Below are positions 1 through 10,683 of a DNA stretch of 64,000 bases, in pieces. The notes beneath the pieces were generated by a model. That model was not told the DNA's origin, did no database searches, and was given only the letters and a program-made list of their open reading frames with translations. The stretch spans positions 6,053,748-6,117,747 of the forward strand of contig JASFXZ010000035.1 in assembly GCA_032209605.1 (NCBI GenBank). Reading direction: 5' to 3'. Each line of letters begins with the position of its first letter. Position 1 is the stretch's first letter. Origin of the DNA: Mactromeris polynyma. Lineage: Eukaryota; Mollusca; Bivalvia; Venerida; Mactridae. Made by a program: the position numbers and the translations under genes.

Positions 1-2680
1 TATTGCTTATGACCGAATAAGCGGTATACAAGCGTCCATAAAGCCTCCCTGATTCTATTTCTTTGTGTACAGTCACATAACAGGTGCATTATTATATCCC
101 CTGTTAAGAACTTGCAGGTTTTGCACTCTTGAACATATTGCCTAGAAACATGTATACATACCAACGATTCTAAGCAGCGCAATACACGTTGTGCGCGTTG
201 AGGGGCTTTCTTTCACACTCACCCATAGCGGCGAGCACATATTTAGTCCAACAACATTATTTATAATAGCACTATGCTCCCTCTGCAAACGTTTCACTCT
301 ATTCACTTTTCCTGGAATAATAACGTTATTTTGTAAAAGTGTTTTCCACATATTATTAGTTGGAAACTTTCCAGAATTTAAGTAATTGTTTACGCTATCT
401 GTTAATCCATACTTCTGAAAGAGTCTAATACTATCAGGTATGAAACCACGCTTCTGTCTGTCAATGTTCACATACCGAATTAATCTGTTAGTGAATATTT
501 CTTTTGCTAGATATTTGGGTGGCAAACGACACAACTGACCAAATAATTGCAGTTTCCTATAGTCTATCATTGTCTCCACTGACGTCATATTTACTGTGCT
601 CAAGCAATAGTCTGTAGATAAATTTCTGGAAAAGCGTTGCATGTATTTAATGCAGAACCTATGCGCCAATTCGAGGCCTTTCATATCGCTCGCGGCGTAC
701 GTGTTCCATGTTTCACAGCCGTACAACGCCTTGGGAAGAACCACTGACTTATATATTTTACAAAGTGTAATTGCGCTTATTGATCGATGATCAATGACAT
801 TTTGGCAAATGTTCATAAAGGTGCCCCTAAGCTCGATTGCCGCATCCTGTATACTGTCATGTGAAGTGACGGTTGTGTTGCAAGCTATGCCTAAGTGCGT
901 ATATTTCTCAACCGTGTCTAACTGATGCGGACCAAGGTGGAACTGCTGAACGTTGTTGTCGTTGTCGTCGGTCCTTTTGGTTTGATTGCACACAACTATA
1001 GCACACTTGTTTGGGTTGTAGAGATATCGCCATCTTCTAGAGTACTGCCAACATATGTCAAGCAGATTGTCCATTCCAGCTTTCGAAAACGAGACAAGAA
1101 CCATGTCGTCTGCGACAGTTGGGGAGGATATATTGCAGTTGTACATGCAGAGGCCACTTCCGCTAATCTCTAACTCTTCAATAAGGCTGTTTATAAATAC
1201 GAGATAGAGAAGTGGAGAACTTTTTCCTCCTTGTCTCGTCCCTTGAAGAACCGGAAATTCCATTGAGTGAAGTCCTTGGTATCGAACATAGCATTGAACA
1301 TTTCTATACAGCTCGCGAAATGAAACTAGAGTGTTACCGTCGATTGTGGTGCAGTTCTTATTGTTCATTTGCATAAGTTTGTATAAGAGACCATCGTGCC
1401 ACACCCGATCAAATGCCTGTTTTGCATCAAGAAAGCAAACATATACACAGGATGAGTATTCCTTAGCGAAGTGCAAACATTCTCTTAAGCTAATACTTGT
1501 CATTATGCACCCGAGGTTATTTTGAAATCCACCTTGTTGTTTGTTTAGCTTTCGTTCTATATTGTCTTTGCATCTATTTAATAAAACAAGTTCGTACACT
1601 TTCAAAATGCTCGAAGACAATGTAATCGCCCGGTAATTATTGGGGTCATCACGACGTTTCTTTCCACCTTTGTGGAGTGTTATTATCTCCCCCTTCTTCA
1701 TATCATCAGGAACGTGACCTGCTTTCAACATATCCGTGTACAGACTAGATAAAATTGGTGTTAAGACATCTTTCGCGAATATCAAGTGTTCATACATAAC
1801 ACCATCTGGACCACACGCTTTTCCTTTAGGCAATGAGTTAATTGCACATGCCACTACTTCCTTTGTCACATTTGCGCGTGAATCGAGATTAATATCTAAG
1901 AACGCCTTATCGACACTTTCCGATACCAAACGCTCCCACTCGCTAACGAAGTCTGATGACTGTGACGGACTATACAGGTCCTTAAAATAAATACCCCACT
2001 GTTTGACAATTTCCTCGCGATCCCGCTGCATGGTACCGTCGAACACTATTCCGTCACCAAGTTTACTCGTCGTCGAGGTTTTCCTTCTATTAAAGGTTCG
2101 CCAAAATGCAACGGCATCTGTCTCGGCATCATTTTCTAGTTTCGAATCCAGATGGCGTAAAAAGTCATTAACACATTGTCTACATCTTCTCCTAAAACTA
2201 CGTTTATCCTGCTTATATTGCACGTATTCCATGCTAGAACTGTCACGGGGTCTCCCGGCCCTACACCACTGCTCACGAGATTTCAAACTTGCTTTTTTTA
2301 ACAACGTCAGTTCAGTACACCAAAATGGTTTCAGATAGGACTTAAAGCTTTTCCTAGGAAGCGATCTTTCGGAACATTCCAACAAGATATTGCAGAGCAT
2401 TTCATATTGAGTATCAATTTTCAGTTCCGTACCTATTGTCTTATTCGTGCTATTAACATACTGCCCCATTTGTTCTTCCAAACAGGTAACATACAAACTT
2501 ATATGTTCTTGGTTGGCACTTTTCCAACTGGACCTACTTGAATTACATGTTTCATTGTCAGCAATAGTATTTATATTACAATGCAATTGTAAACAACATA
2601 AAATAGGCCAGTGTCTGGCGTTATACGTACGAGTTATACATACATTGAGAACCGGTCTCAGCCGCTTTTAACCACATTTG
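1..2680 (-). mobile_element. 5'-truncated non-LTR retrotransposon (LINE)
   Basis: A LINE body on the minus strand. It holds one long reverse transcriptase frame (142-2586) and a short stretch after its stop that runs off the left edge, so the 3' tail is not in the window. Just upstream of the frame's first codon, in the same frame, the residues ARHWPILC resemble the SDHxPI-type C-terminal end of an APE-like endonuclease. An in-frame stop lies near 2669, and nothing endonuclease-like is visible beyond it. This looks like the usual 5' truncation of a LINE copy. Inference: a dead copy. Confidence 0.85.
142..2586 (-). CDS. LINE reverse transcriptase, ORF2 C-terminal part
   Basis: An 814-codon open frame encoding the reverse transcriptase part of a non-LTR retrotransposon polyprotein. 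In order it shows a basic linker after the missing endonuclease (about residues 90-165), the finger motif ITLHKGGKKRRDDPNNYRAI, the first catalytic Asp in FLDAKQAFD (near residue 387), QGTRQGGKSSPLL, the catalytic pair in TVADD (Asp 493-494, where many families have F/YADD), and a thumb region ending in YTHLGIA and ALYGCETW. No CCHC knuckle or RNase H is visible. The first codon shown is TTG and the frame stays open upstream to about 2670, so the true N-terminus is lost. The reading frame has no internal stop, so insertion may be fairly recent. The clade (I/Nimb or CR1 side) cannot be settled by eye. Confidence 0.88.
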   Translation of the reverse strand: MHCNINTIADNETCNSSRSSWKSANQEHISLYVTCLEEQMGQYVNSTNKTIGTELKIDTQYEMLCNILLECSERSLPRKSFKSYLKPFWCTELTLLKKASLKSREQWCRAGRPRDSSSMEYVQYKQDKRSFRRRCRQCVNDFLRHLDSKLENDAETDAVAFWRTFNRRKTSTTSKLGDGIVFDGTMQRDREEIVKQWGIYFKDLYSPSQSSDFVSEWERLVSESVDKAFLDINLDSRANVTKEVVACAINSLPKGKACGPDGVMYEHLIFAKDVLTPILSSLYTDMLKAGHVPDDMKKGEIITLHKGGKKRRDDPNNYRAITLSSSILKVYELVLLNRCKDNIERKLNKQQGGFQNNLGCIMTSISLRECLHFAKEYSSCVYVCFLDAKQAFDRVWHDGLLYKLMQMNNKNCTTIDGNTLVSFRELYRNVQCYVRYQGLHSMEFPVLQGTRQGGKSSPLLYLVFINSLIEELEISGSGLCMYNCNISSPTVADDMVLVSFSKAGMDNLLDICWQYSRRWRYLYNPNKCAIVVCNQTKRTDDNDNNVQQFHLGPHQLDTVEKYTHLGIACNTTVTSHDSIQDAAIELRGTFMNICQNVIDHRSISAITLCKIYKSVVLPKALYGCETWNTYAASDMKGLELAHRFCIKYMQRFSRNLSTDYCLSTVNMTSVETMIDYRKLQLFGQLCRLPPKYLAKEIFTNRLIRYVNIDRQKRGFIPDSIRLFQKYGLTDSVNNYLNSGKFPTNNMWKTLLQNNVIIPGKVNRVKRLQREHSAIINNVVGLNMCSPLWVSVKESPSTRTTCIALLRIVGMYTCF

Positions 2681-2756
2681 TCAAATGATCGGCATACGGA
2701 AGTTTAACAGTTTATTTCAAGTTTTCGATGCTATCATACATGATTAGTGCAAACTA

Positions 2757-3446
2757 TGGAAGCCCTGGAGGGACATTTAAAATTAATATTTAAAACTTAT
2801 TATTTAAAATTTAATTCTTAATATTTAAAATTTAATTCTTAATATTTAAAACTTAAAACTTATCATTCAAAAAGGACGCGGGAAACCTTTCCGTTGACAG
2901 ATTAAACCTATGACCTGGGTCCAATGAAACAATTTCGCAGCCAATCAAAGATCAGGTCAAAATGACGGCGGACCCCCAGCAGTGCTTTAGTCTGTTTCGG
3001 TTAATTACCTAAGTGGATTACATATACAATGTAGATAATATAGATCTAACTACAAGTGCAGACACTAGAGGGATATAGTACTTCCTAGCTCTTAGTCAAC
3101 ATTTCCCCCATCCCCTCAAGCCGCGGTCTATATTCCTAGACATCATATTAATATAGTTTTCTTAAATTAGTTTAAGGTTGTATCTTTTATTGTAATCTCT
3201 ACTTTACACCTGTGTTCTAGTATAGCCTGCCTTAGGAAGTTAGGGCAAGTGAACGCCGCCACTATTATTTAAAATTTAATTCTTAATATTTAAAGCTTTA
3301 AACTTATCATTCACAAAGGACGCGGGAAACCTTTCCGTTGACAGATTAAACCTATGACCTGGGTCCAATGAAACAATTTCGCAGCCAATCAAAGATCAGG
3401 CAAAATTTTAAATATCAATTTTAAATGTCCCTACAGGGTTTCCATA
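2757..3446. mobile_element. 690-bp MITE with TA target duplication
   Basis: Inverted ends of about 38 bp: the left end reads TGGAAGCCCTGGAGGGACAT and the right end ends ATGTCCCTACAGGGTTTCCA. It is flanked on both sides by TA (2755-2756 and 3447-3448). There is no coding capacity. Inside, a block of about 140 bp is directly repeated (about 2795-2960 and 3265-3405, containing GGACGCGGGAAACCTTTCC). The TA duplication suggests mobilisation by a Tc1/mariner-type transposase; that assignment is inference. Confidence 0.85.
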
Positions 3447-3528
3447 TAAATGAGATCATCAAAGGCTACATAAGTTACGATGCTCTGAAAATAAAACAAC
3501 CACAGACAGGTCACGTAAACTTGATGTG

Positions 3529-3538
3529 TGCGCATGCG
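3529..3538. promoter_or_regulatory. NRF-1-like palindrome upstream of locus A
   Basis: TGCGCATGCG lies about 100 bp before the exon 1 ATG of locus A. The same palindrome sits upstream of exon 1 in loci D and E, within otherwise related sequence, so it probably belongs to the shared promoter. A TATA-like TATATAAT follows at about 3562. Confidence 0.4.
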
Positions 3539-3956
3539 TTGGGAAATCCAAGAAATACGAGTATATAATCTGCTCAAGTCGTACGCAGTCAGTTGATTTA
3601 AACGAAATGCATGTTTACTAAATAAAAAGGAGATATGTCTTGTTTAGCGTCTGACAATAAGAAATGGATAACAATTCTACGAAAATGCGTGGATTGTCCG
3701 CATTGTCCACTGGGAAAAGCTCGGAATTTCTCTGAACATGTAAGTGGTTTATATGTCCGTGATGTTAATTACATTATCTTTTCAAAAAATGAAGTTTAAT
3801 CCTGACAATAATAAAAAAACAGATCGCGTATATTGTTCACTGATCAAAATGAATCACTGACTTGTTACTTGATTATTAATATCAAATACAATGTACTCTG
3901 CGTTTGACAGCGAGTAGGTGCGTCTGCACTGACACGTAAAACTAGGTTGTGAATAA

Positions 3957-4058
3957 TGAAAACAAATTTAACTCGAAACCCCTCATATAATTATTTACCG
4001 ACAGTTATGGTTATTGAATTTAATAGTATGAGGGGTTTCGAGGTTAATTTGTTTTCAC
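3957..4058. repeat. Inverted repeat in intron 1 of locus A
   Basis: Arms of about 31 bp face each other across about 25 bp. The left arm begins GAAAACAAATTTAACTCG and the right arm ends GAGGTTAATTTGTTTTC. In loci B and D the corresponding intron has only one arm, and the middle part lies in the opposite orientation, so this is a local inverted duplication in locus A. Confidence 0.75.
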
Positions 4059-4437
4059 TCAAAGACACCTCTTGCAAGAATTGAATTGTTTATTTTGCTA
4101 GATGCTAACTCCAGTTTGTTTGATTTTATGATAAAATGTACTTTTATAGTATTTTGGACCGTCTGTACCGGAAGGAGATACTCGGTGCTTATCGTGCCGA
4201 GAGTGCCCGGAAGGGTCTTTCGCCGGAGAAAATGGTTGCCAGATGTGTAACATAGTTTGTGACACTGACTTCAAGCGTGAATCTGACGAGATTTGTGAAG
4301 AATCTCATGACGCTGAATGTGGGAATTGTTTGCCCGGGTAAGTCAATGAGCTCAGGTCTTTTTAAAATGTATGGTTCAAGCCTTTCTACGTTGTAGTGCT
4401 TAAAGCCAAACTTGTGTTTTTGTAAACCTATATATAC

Positions 4438-4790
4438 AACGTCTTGGAAGATGAATATCATTTTGTCATACAATGTCCTATTTACAAAGAAAGTCGAAAC
4501 AAATTAATTAAACGCTTATATTGGCAAAATTCAAATACATATATGTACAATTTTTTAGAATTAATTACTAGTGAAAATGTTACCGAAATTAGAAACCTAG
4601 CCAGTTTGGTACAGCACGCTTTCACTGAGAGACAAAACATGCATGCAATGGTGACTTAGACATCTTTTGTCTAAACATATGTATTCGTTGAAGTTGTCAT
4701 GCAATGTTGTTTTGTATACCCTAAATGATCGTGCTACTTTTGTTTGTACATGTATGTATTATATGTATATGTGTTTATGTGTGTATATGT
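4438..4790 (+). mobile_element. LINE 3' end (RT C-terminus plus 3' UTR)
   Basis: Inserted in intron 2 of locus A; homology with the gene D intron stops at about 4437. The frame reads EDEYHFVIQCPIYKESRNK and ends at 4659. This C-terminal signature (E-D-E-Y/F-H-F ... C-x-Y) is typical of many LINE reverse transcriptase proteins. The untranslated tail runs into the GT-rich microsatellite that follows. It is from a different family to the LINE at the left edge. Confidence 0.75.
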
Positions 4791-4795
4791 GCGCG

Positions 4796-4796
4796 C

Positions 4797-4828
<32 letters not shown>

Positions 4829-5267
4829 GCGTGTGCGTGTGCGTGCGCGTGCGCGTGCGCGTGCGCGTGCGCGTGCGCGTGCGCGTGCGCGTGTTTGGGT
4901 GTGTGTAGGTGTGTAGGTGTGTAGGTGTGTAGGTGTGTAGGTGTGTAGGTGTGTAGGTGTGTAGGTGTGTAGGTGTGTAGGTGTGTAGGTGTGTAGGTGT
5001 GTAGGTGTGTAGGTGTGTAGGTGTGTAGGTGTGTAGGTGTGTAGGTGTGTAGGTGTGTAGGTGTGTAGGTGTGTAGGTGTGTAGGTGTGTAGGTGTGTAG
5101 GTGTGTAGGTGTGTAGGTGTGTAGGTGTGTAGGTGTGTAGGTGTGTAGGTGTGTAGGTGTGTAGGTGTGTAGGTGTGTAGGTGTGTAGGTGTGTAGGTGT
5201 GTAGGTGTGTAGGTGTGTAGGTGTGTAGGTGTGTAGGTGTGTAGGTGTGTAGGTGTGTAGGTGTGTA
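4796..5267. repeat. Compound microsatellite (GT)n-(GTGCGC)n-(GTGTAGGT)~45
   Basis: (GT)n at about 4797-4823 passes into GTGCGC/GTGCGT repeats to about 4892, then into about 45 near-perfect copies of the 8-mer GTGTAGGT from about 4903 to 5267. It sits at the tail of the LINE 3' fragment and may have grown from that tail. Any reading frame across it is an artefact of the period. Confidence 0.95.
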
Positions 5268-7099
5268 ATGTATATACGTGTATATCTATAAATGTATATG
5301 TGAGTATGTATGTGTATGTATGAGTAAATATATGCACAGGAATTGTATGGCTCAAAAATATGTTGTATGTCATTATAATAATTCTATGTCATACTATTTT
5401 GGCTTAAATATGTTGTTTTATAATTGTTATATGTAATATATGCCATAATTTTGCGGTATATTGCATACACTATCTCTCCCGAGAACGCATGTAAAAGAAC
5501 GCATGTAAAACCTTTTATGACTATTTAGAAAAAAATAAACAAAAACATGATTTATATCTCGAAATAATGAAATTTCAAAAATTCACAAACCTAAATTACA
5601 TGCTTTCTCGGCATTTGTCACGATGCTTATTACTGTAAAAACGATTAAAAAACACTTTTCAGTGTTCAATGTGCAAATAAATATCTATCTGTAATATATT
5701 TTATATGCAGATATGAAGATATCTACATAAACACCATGTTGCCATGTTTAATGAAGGAACATCCCACCGTCCATACTCTGATCAGAAACTACGATGAACC
5801 ATCAGATTGGGTCGAACATGGACTTGTAATTAATAACGTTAGTCAAACGGATTACAGTGGCAAAAATTATTCATGTATGAATTCTCAGTTAAAATACTTT
5901 AATTAAGTTCCTACTTAAAGTATTAAGATTCCTTTTACATAAGATCTCTTTTTTCATCGCATGTAAATCAACTTTTACCATTTAGGAAGCGTTTTATATA
6001 TATTCTGTTTTCAAGCCCCACATCTGAGTCACTTGCGTAAACTTTCTTAAAATCAATAAAGTTACCAAAAAGCAGTATTTATGATTATGAAATAGTGATC
6101 TAACAAATTGTTACCGACATGTCTTCTCACATTATCACCAACATTTCAGATTTCGGCCTTATTGTACAAACTTCGACACCGGTTATACTTTCTCAGTTTG
6201 TCACCAACAATTCAGATGTCGACCTCAGTGTACAAAGTTGGAATGAAGTAAACTCGGTTTGCGGAATATTATTAATATTCTGTGTGTGCATCCTTCTTGC
6301 CGTCACTGTTTTGATAATTTGTTTCAAAGTAGTGCAAAGACGGCCGAGGATAGGTACTGAAATTTATATATTTTTTATCATCTCAGAACACTTTATTAAG
6401 TTCTTGTGCAAATGACGATATTTCTGTAACATTTCAATATTTTTTTACAGATCTCATGACAATATATGCGATATTTGGATAAAGAACAAATGTTGTCTTT
6501 GCACTCCAAATGTACGATTTATTTTCAATTGAGATATTTTACTTTATCACTATTGGGAGTTGTCGTTCCTACCCCGTTCACGCGTATACATGTATGATCA
6601 GCATGTCCCTATCTGATTCTTGCTTCTTGAAGCCTATTTTTCAAAGAGAGAGAATACGTAACTACAGGGAACGCCACATTTTCAAGACATTGTATACTTC
6701 ATAATAGCAGGAACAACAACTCTTGTCAAGATTTCATATACAACTTCATAAGCAGGTTCTGGTAATATCCGAAGTGAACGATTCTGTTCATTTTGCAATT
6801 AAATTTCTGTGAACTGTAGAAGAGTAGTTTTACTTCAATGTGGTTTCAAACATCACTTCAAGCATCCCTTATCTTGATGACGTAATGTTTCATGACACAA
6901 GATAACAAACTGATTTCTATTCAGGAAACATCGAAGCTAGTGAAACAGTTAATGATATTCAAACCGACGGAGGAGACTCGCAGTATATTTCTCAGACAGA
7001 AGTTGGAGGTGAAGTAAGACTTGGAGGAACAGTTCCGCTCCCTGCACTCCGCTTCACCACACCCCTTTAACGGTGTCAGAACGCATCCTCTAGGTAAAT

Positions 7100-7283
7100 A
7101 CAGTACAACTTCAGTTCAAGACCGACTCAATAGTAAGACCACCTCAAAATTAAGACGACAATTGTCAAGTATTTTATCACTGTTTTGATCTTTATTCAAC
7201 CTCAATATTAAGAACACATCAAAAAGAATACCAGTTATCAATGGTCCCAAATTGTGGTCTTAATTTTGAGTGGTGTTACTGTA
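7100..7283. mobile_element. MITE of the ACAGTAAAACCTC family (intron 5, locus A)
   Basis: Begins (T)ACAGTACAACTTC and ends GGTGTTACTGTA, with internal blocks resembling AATAAGACCACC. It starts 6 nt after the end of exon 5, so the splice donor GTAAATACAG runs into the element end. The same insertion is present at the same place in locus B and, partly deleted, in D. Confidence 0.65.
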
Positions 7284-8465
7284 GTAACGTGGTCTTATGT
7301 GCATCAAAGCACGAAGAGGATTAAGTAAGTAAGTAACTGTAGCAACGTCGTTATACCATATGCAATTAATGGAGCTGAATGGTATTCCCCAGTCACAATA
7401 AAACTCAAGATACAAATTCATACATTTGTGGTCCGCGATGGAGATGTTGTCTTTATGACCTCATTTTTTCATTGTTATCATTCCCTACATATAATGATTT
7501 ATCCATGATTAATATAGTTATTCTTTGTATAATTATGGGAATAAATATGTTTAATTGTTAAGTAATCTAGCACTAATCGTCAAACAGTAGGCTCAAGTTT
7601 TTAAGATCACTAGTGTCATGTCTACTTGATAAGAACCGCTTGGTAAAGAGAAGTTGCCTATTCATTGTTATAATGAGTAAGACCATTTGAAACTATTTGA
7701 CGGGGAACAGGTGAAGCAAGACAAAGTGTAAGGTGTATACGGTCCAGACGGGCCTTTGAGTATAACTGTAATTTTCAAATTCGTATTTTCGTTTCAGGCT
7801 TTAGCGGATATGGTCCGAATTTATATGAACACATGTCGTTGCACGAAGTAAGATATCTATCAGAAGTTTGCCTTGTTTCTATAATGTACATGCATGTATA
7901 CGTGTGTACACGTACATTTCATTTCGGATTTTGTTGTTCACATTTATATTGGTATATACATTTTGGTAGACAGAATATTCAATGATACACATGTGATATA
8001 TTAGAGGATGTATTCCTACCATTCATATGAGCATGGAGGTCGATATCATTACATTTTACAGCTGCAGTTTCAGTTTCCAATCGACAAGCTGTACTTATTG
8101 ATGGGAAGTCTAATATCTTCGATAGTAAATTTCTACAATGACATTTCAAATAGGACAGAAGAAGTAGTATGTGTTTATGTGAAATATGAATAACAGTCAA
8201 GAGTGTACTTTATCTATATTAATTGATAATGTCTGACATTTATTTGTGATGAAACTACATCGTAACTGAGACTGCAAGTGCCTGTTTAATATTAATGTTA
8301 CTGACACTAAGGAGATATAATCAGACAAATTCAATCTTAAACACTATTGAAACTAATTGGACACTCCCAAACGGTATACAGTGGTGTGCGGTTGTTGACT
8401 GCAAACAAAATAATTATTTCGCTATTTCTGTCAGAACTTTGTCAAAGTGTTTAAACCCGTCCTCG

Positions 8466-8822
8466 CTAACCCAGTTGTAACTCAAATACGTACATGTACC
8501 TACATTCATTCATGCATGTAGAGTACACGGAAAAATCACTGGATGATATCAACCATATTAACGTACAACCAGGTTTACTCAATTGCGTAATCGTATTGAG
8601 TTGCCCTATTGACTGAGTATCTGTTTTAATCATTACGTAAATCGACTGGTTAAATCCTACAGATACAAACCGTTTTAAATGTCTTTGTTTTTTTTCAATA
8701 AAGTAAGCACTCGAGTCAACAGCCGTTACCGAATAAAATGAAATAATGTAAAATAAATGACCAACAGTCCCATCTGTCGCAACGAACATCATTCTCTGTA
8801 AGCAATTATAAACCCAATACAT
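8466..8822 (-). other. Conserved open frame, unrecognised (probably a relic)
   Basis: A 118-codon frame with motifs such as VTAVDSSAYF and LKRFVSVGFNQSIYV. The unit 2 copy (about 33760-34242 region) keeps the protein sequence but is split by a small insertion and frame changes. The pattern LKxxSVGxNxSVY faintly recalls tectonin-type propeller blades; this is a weak resemblance only. No splice structure or neighbouring blade was found. Confidence 0.2.
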
Positions 8823-8949
8823 GTATATAATAATGATTAATCTCTTTCAAATGCTAAATACTAGCATCTGCTCATAAATATATATATACGAGTTATTAAT
8901 ATTTATCGTCAGTCGTGTGCCACCTGGTATATTTGCATCTGCCTCGATA

Positions 8950-9102
8950 TAAACGGGGAAGAGATGTTAAATCGACACTGTTCAGTTCAATACAGCTCTT
9001 TGTTACAGAACCTACATATATATATGTACGATTAAAACTGGCAACAACTAAGAGGTTCTGTAACAAAGAACAGTCTCGATTTGACATCTCTTCCCCGTTA
9101 AT
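8950..9102. repeat. Long hairpin-forming inverted repeat
   Basis: Arms of about 55-65 bp. The left side reads AACGGGGAAGAGATGT... and the right side ends ...ACATCTCTTCCCCGTT; the inner parts CTTTGTTACAGAACCT and AGGTTCTGTAACAAAG also pair. Unit 2 keeps only the right arm (from about 34210). Confidence 0.85.
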
Positions 9103-9866
9103 AAAGACTCAGTTGAATGTATACTGACACGCGACTCAAGATGGATATTAATGACTCGGGTAGTTTATTGTTGACAATTTACTAGAGCAACAAACGTTTC
9201 AAACTTCATCAACTCGTACCAACACCGACCACTCCAGATGGATCTGCCCGCTGAAATGTTGAAGTTTGGCACGAGTTCAAATACATCGTTATTTTAATCA
9301 CCTTACAGAGTGGGTCCTTTAACTTGGTAACATATGTTCGGGCAAAAAAACCGAATCGTAGGTATTTTAATGATCTACGCTAGATTCTATCTCTGCCAAC
9401 CATTGCGACAGCTGATTATAAATCGACACGCGACCATATTCAACCAATAAGTACTGACTGTGACCATCTGTTGGGCATTTATGAGTATATTCACATACAA
9501 GTATGTAATAAATCGGTATTGGATAATAACGTTAATATTAATTACCACGCTAAGATTGGTCGAGTAGTTTATTTGAATGACAGGACTCTTCCTACTTAAT
9601 CCACTTGAACTACCTTAACAGTTTATGTATATATCTGAATAAACTATCTATCTATGTAATATACGATATAGAAATAGAGGCTGCTCATTGGGTGGATTGC
9701 GGTGTGCGTGGTTTAACTAGTGTGATCTTCTTTACCCGATACGAATATAGTAAATATTATCTATTAAACATGTTGTTACAACATCATAGAACTAAGTCGA
9801 AAAAGTCGGTTACATCTGTAAATGTTTCAACGCAGATTCCATATTGTATAATGGTTTGTATCTCTA

Positions 9867-9931
9867 AATATAGTAAAACCTCAAAAATAAGACCATCCTT
9901 TGGACCCTTGATACTGTTCTTCTTATTTATT
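9867..9931. mobile_element. Half MITE (ACAGTAAAACCTC family)
   Basis: AGTAAAACCTCAAAAATAAG followed by ACCATCCTTTGGACCCTTGA matches the left half of the full elements at 11701 and 14834. It is present at the same place in unit 2 (about 35165-35230), so it predates the duplication. Confidence 0.55.
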
Positions 9932-10683
9932 GCCGAATACAAACATTAATGCCGGTATTTATGATAAGCATGCAACTTATAAAGTCAGTATGTTCATCGT
10001 GGCATTGTATAATATTGTGTAGATCATGCTAATCGCCAGATGATAAAGGCGAGTTGCTGTAACCAGGGACCAATATTATATTGGTCCCAGCTGTAACCAT
10101 GAATTGATAAAGTCTCGCTTTATCATAAATTATATACATCAAACACTGTCTCTATACTGAATAAATCCGTGACTTACTTTTTTATCAATACATTTTCGTT
10201 ATGTGTTGATTTATTGTCTACATGTATTTCCTTGTTCAGTATGGTAAAAGCGCGCTTAAAGAGTAATGACCACATCGAAATTCAGACCGTCTTTTTAACA
10301 AGACCGTATTTGCATTTATCTTTCTTCCATGGTTTACTCGATATTCAGCCCAACTATCACCGACTTATTTCAGAACAAATGATGGTCAAACTATTGAGGT
10401 TTGACAGTAAGACAGCGCACTGGTCTTGAAGAGAACACTTTGCGACGTTGTTTAATTACTGATCATTAAAACAGTCAGCAAGGTCATGATTTTGAAGAGG
10501 TTGTAGTGAGTGCGTTTCAAGTGTTGATATTTAGTAATTTTAGATAATACTGATGAAATTTGTGCGGGGTTTGTCTAAAGGATGACTTGACTGTTTTAAG
10601 CATTTTCTTAACCTCGTACTGATACGGAATACGTCAGGTTTTATATATGATTAATGTTTCTTTCTCGTACTGATTGTAATAAG

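Larger units (their letters stand above)
3635..7849 (+). pseudogene. Locus A: TNF-receptor-like death-receptor pseudogene
   Basis: Same exon plan as genes D and E, but on the opposite strand. Exon 1 is 3635-3739 (KCVDCPHCPLGKARN), exon 2 4150-4337 (TNFR-type Cys repeat), exon 3 5711-5874, exon 4 6150-6353 (membrane segment around CGILLIFCVCILLAVTVLII, then basic residues), exon 5 6925-7093, and exon 6 starts at 7798. The splice sites match the paralogues. Several breaks are visible. An in-frame TAA follows the upstream ATG in the leader (ATG TTT ACT AAA TAA). Exon 5 is 169 nt instead of 168, and this +1 shift gives a stop at 7068-7070. Exon 6 stops resembling its paralogues near 7842, where the duplicated unit 1 begins, so no death domain remains. 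A LINE end and a long microsatellite sit in intron 2. This is a relic of an inverted family member. Confidence 0.8.

Noticed and set aside
2795..3405. Paired 140-bp blocks considered as LTRs of a small LTR element
   Set aside because: The blocks lie inside longer inverted ends with TA target duplication; no primer-binding site or polypurine tract was seen. A MITE explains it better.
4759..5373. 204-codon frame of THLHTYTP repeats
   Set aside because: Translation of the GTGTAGGT microsatellite.
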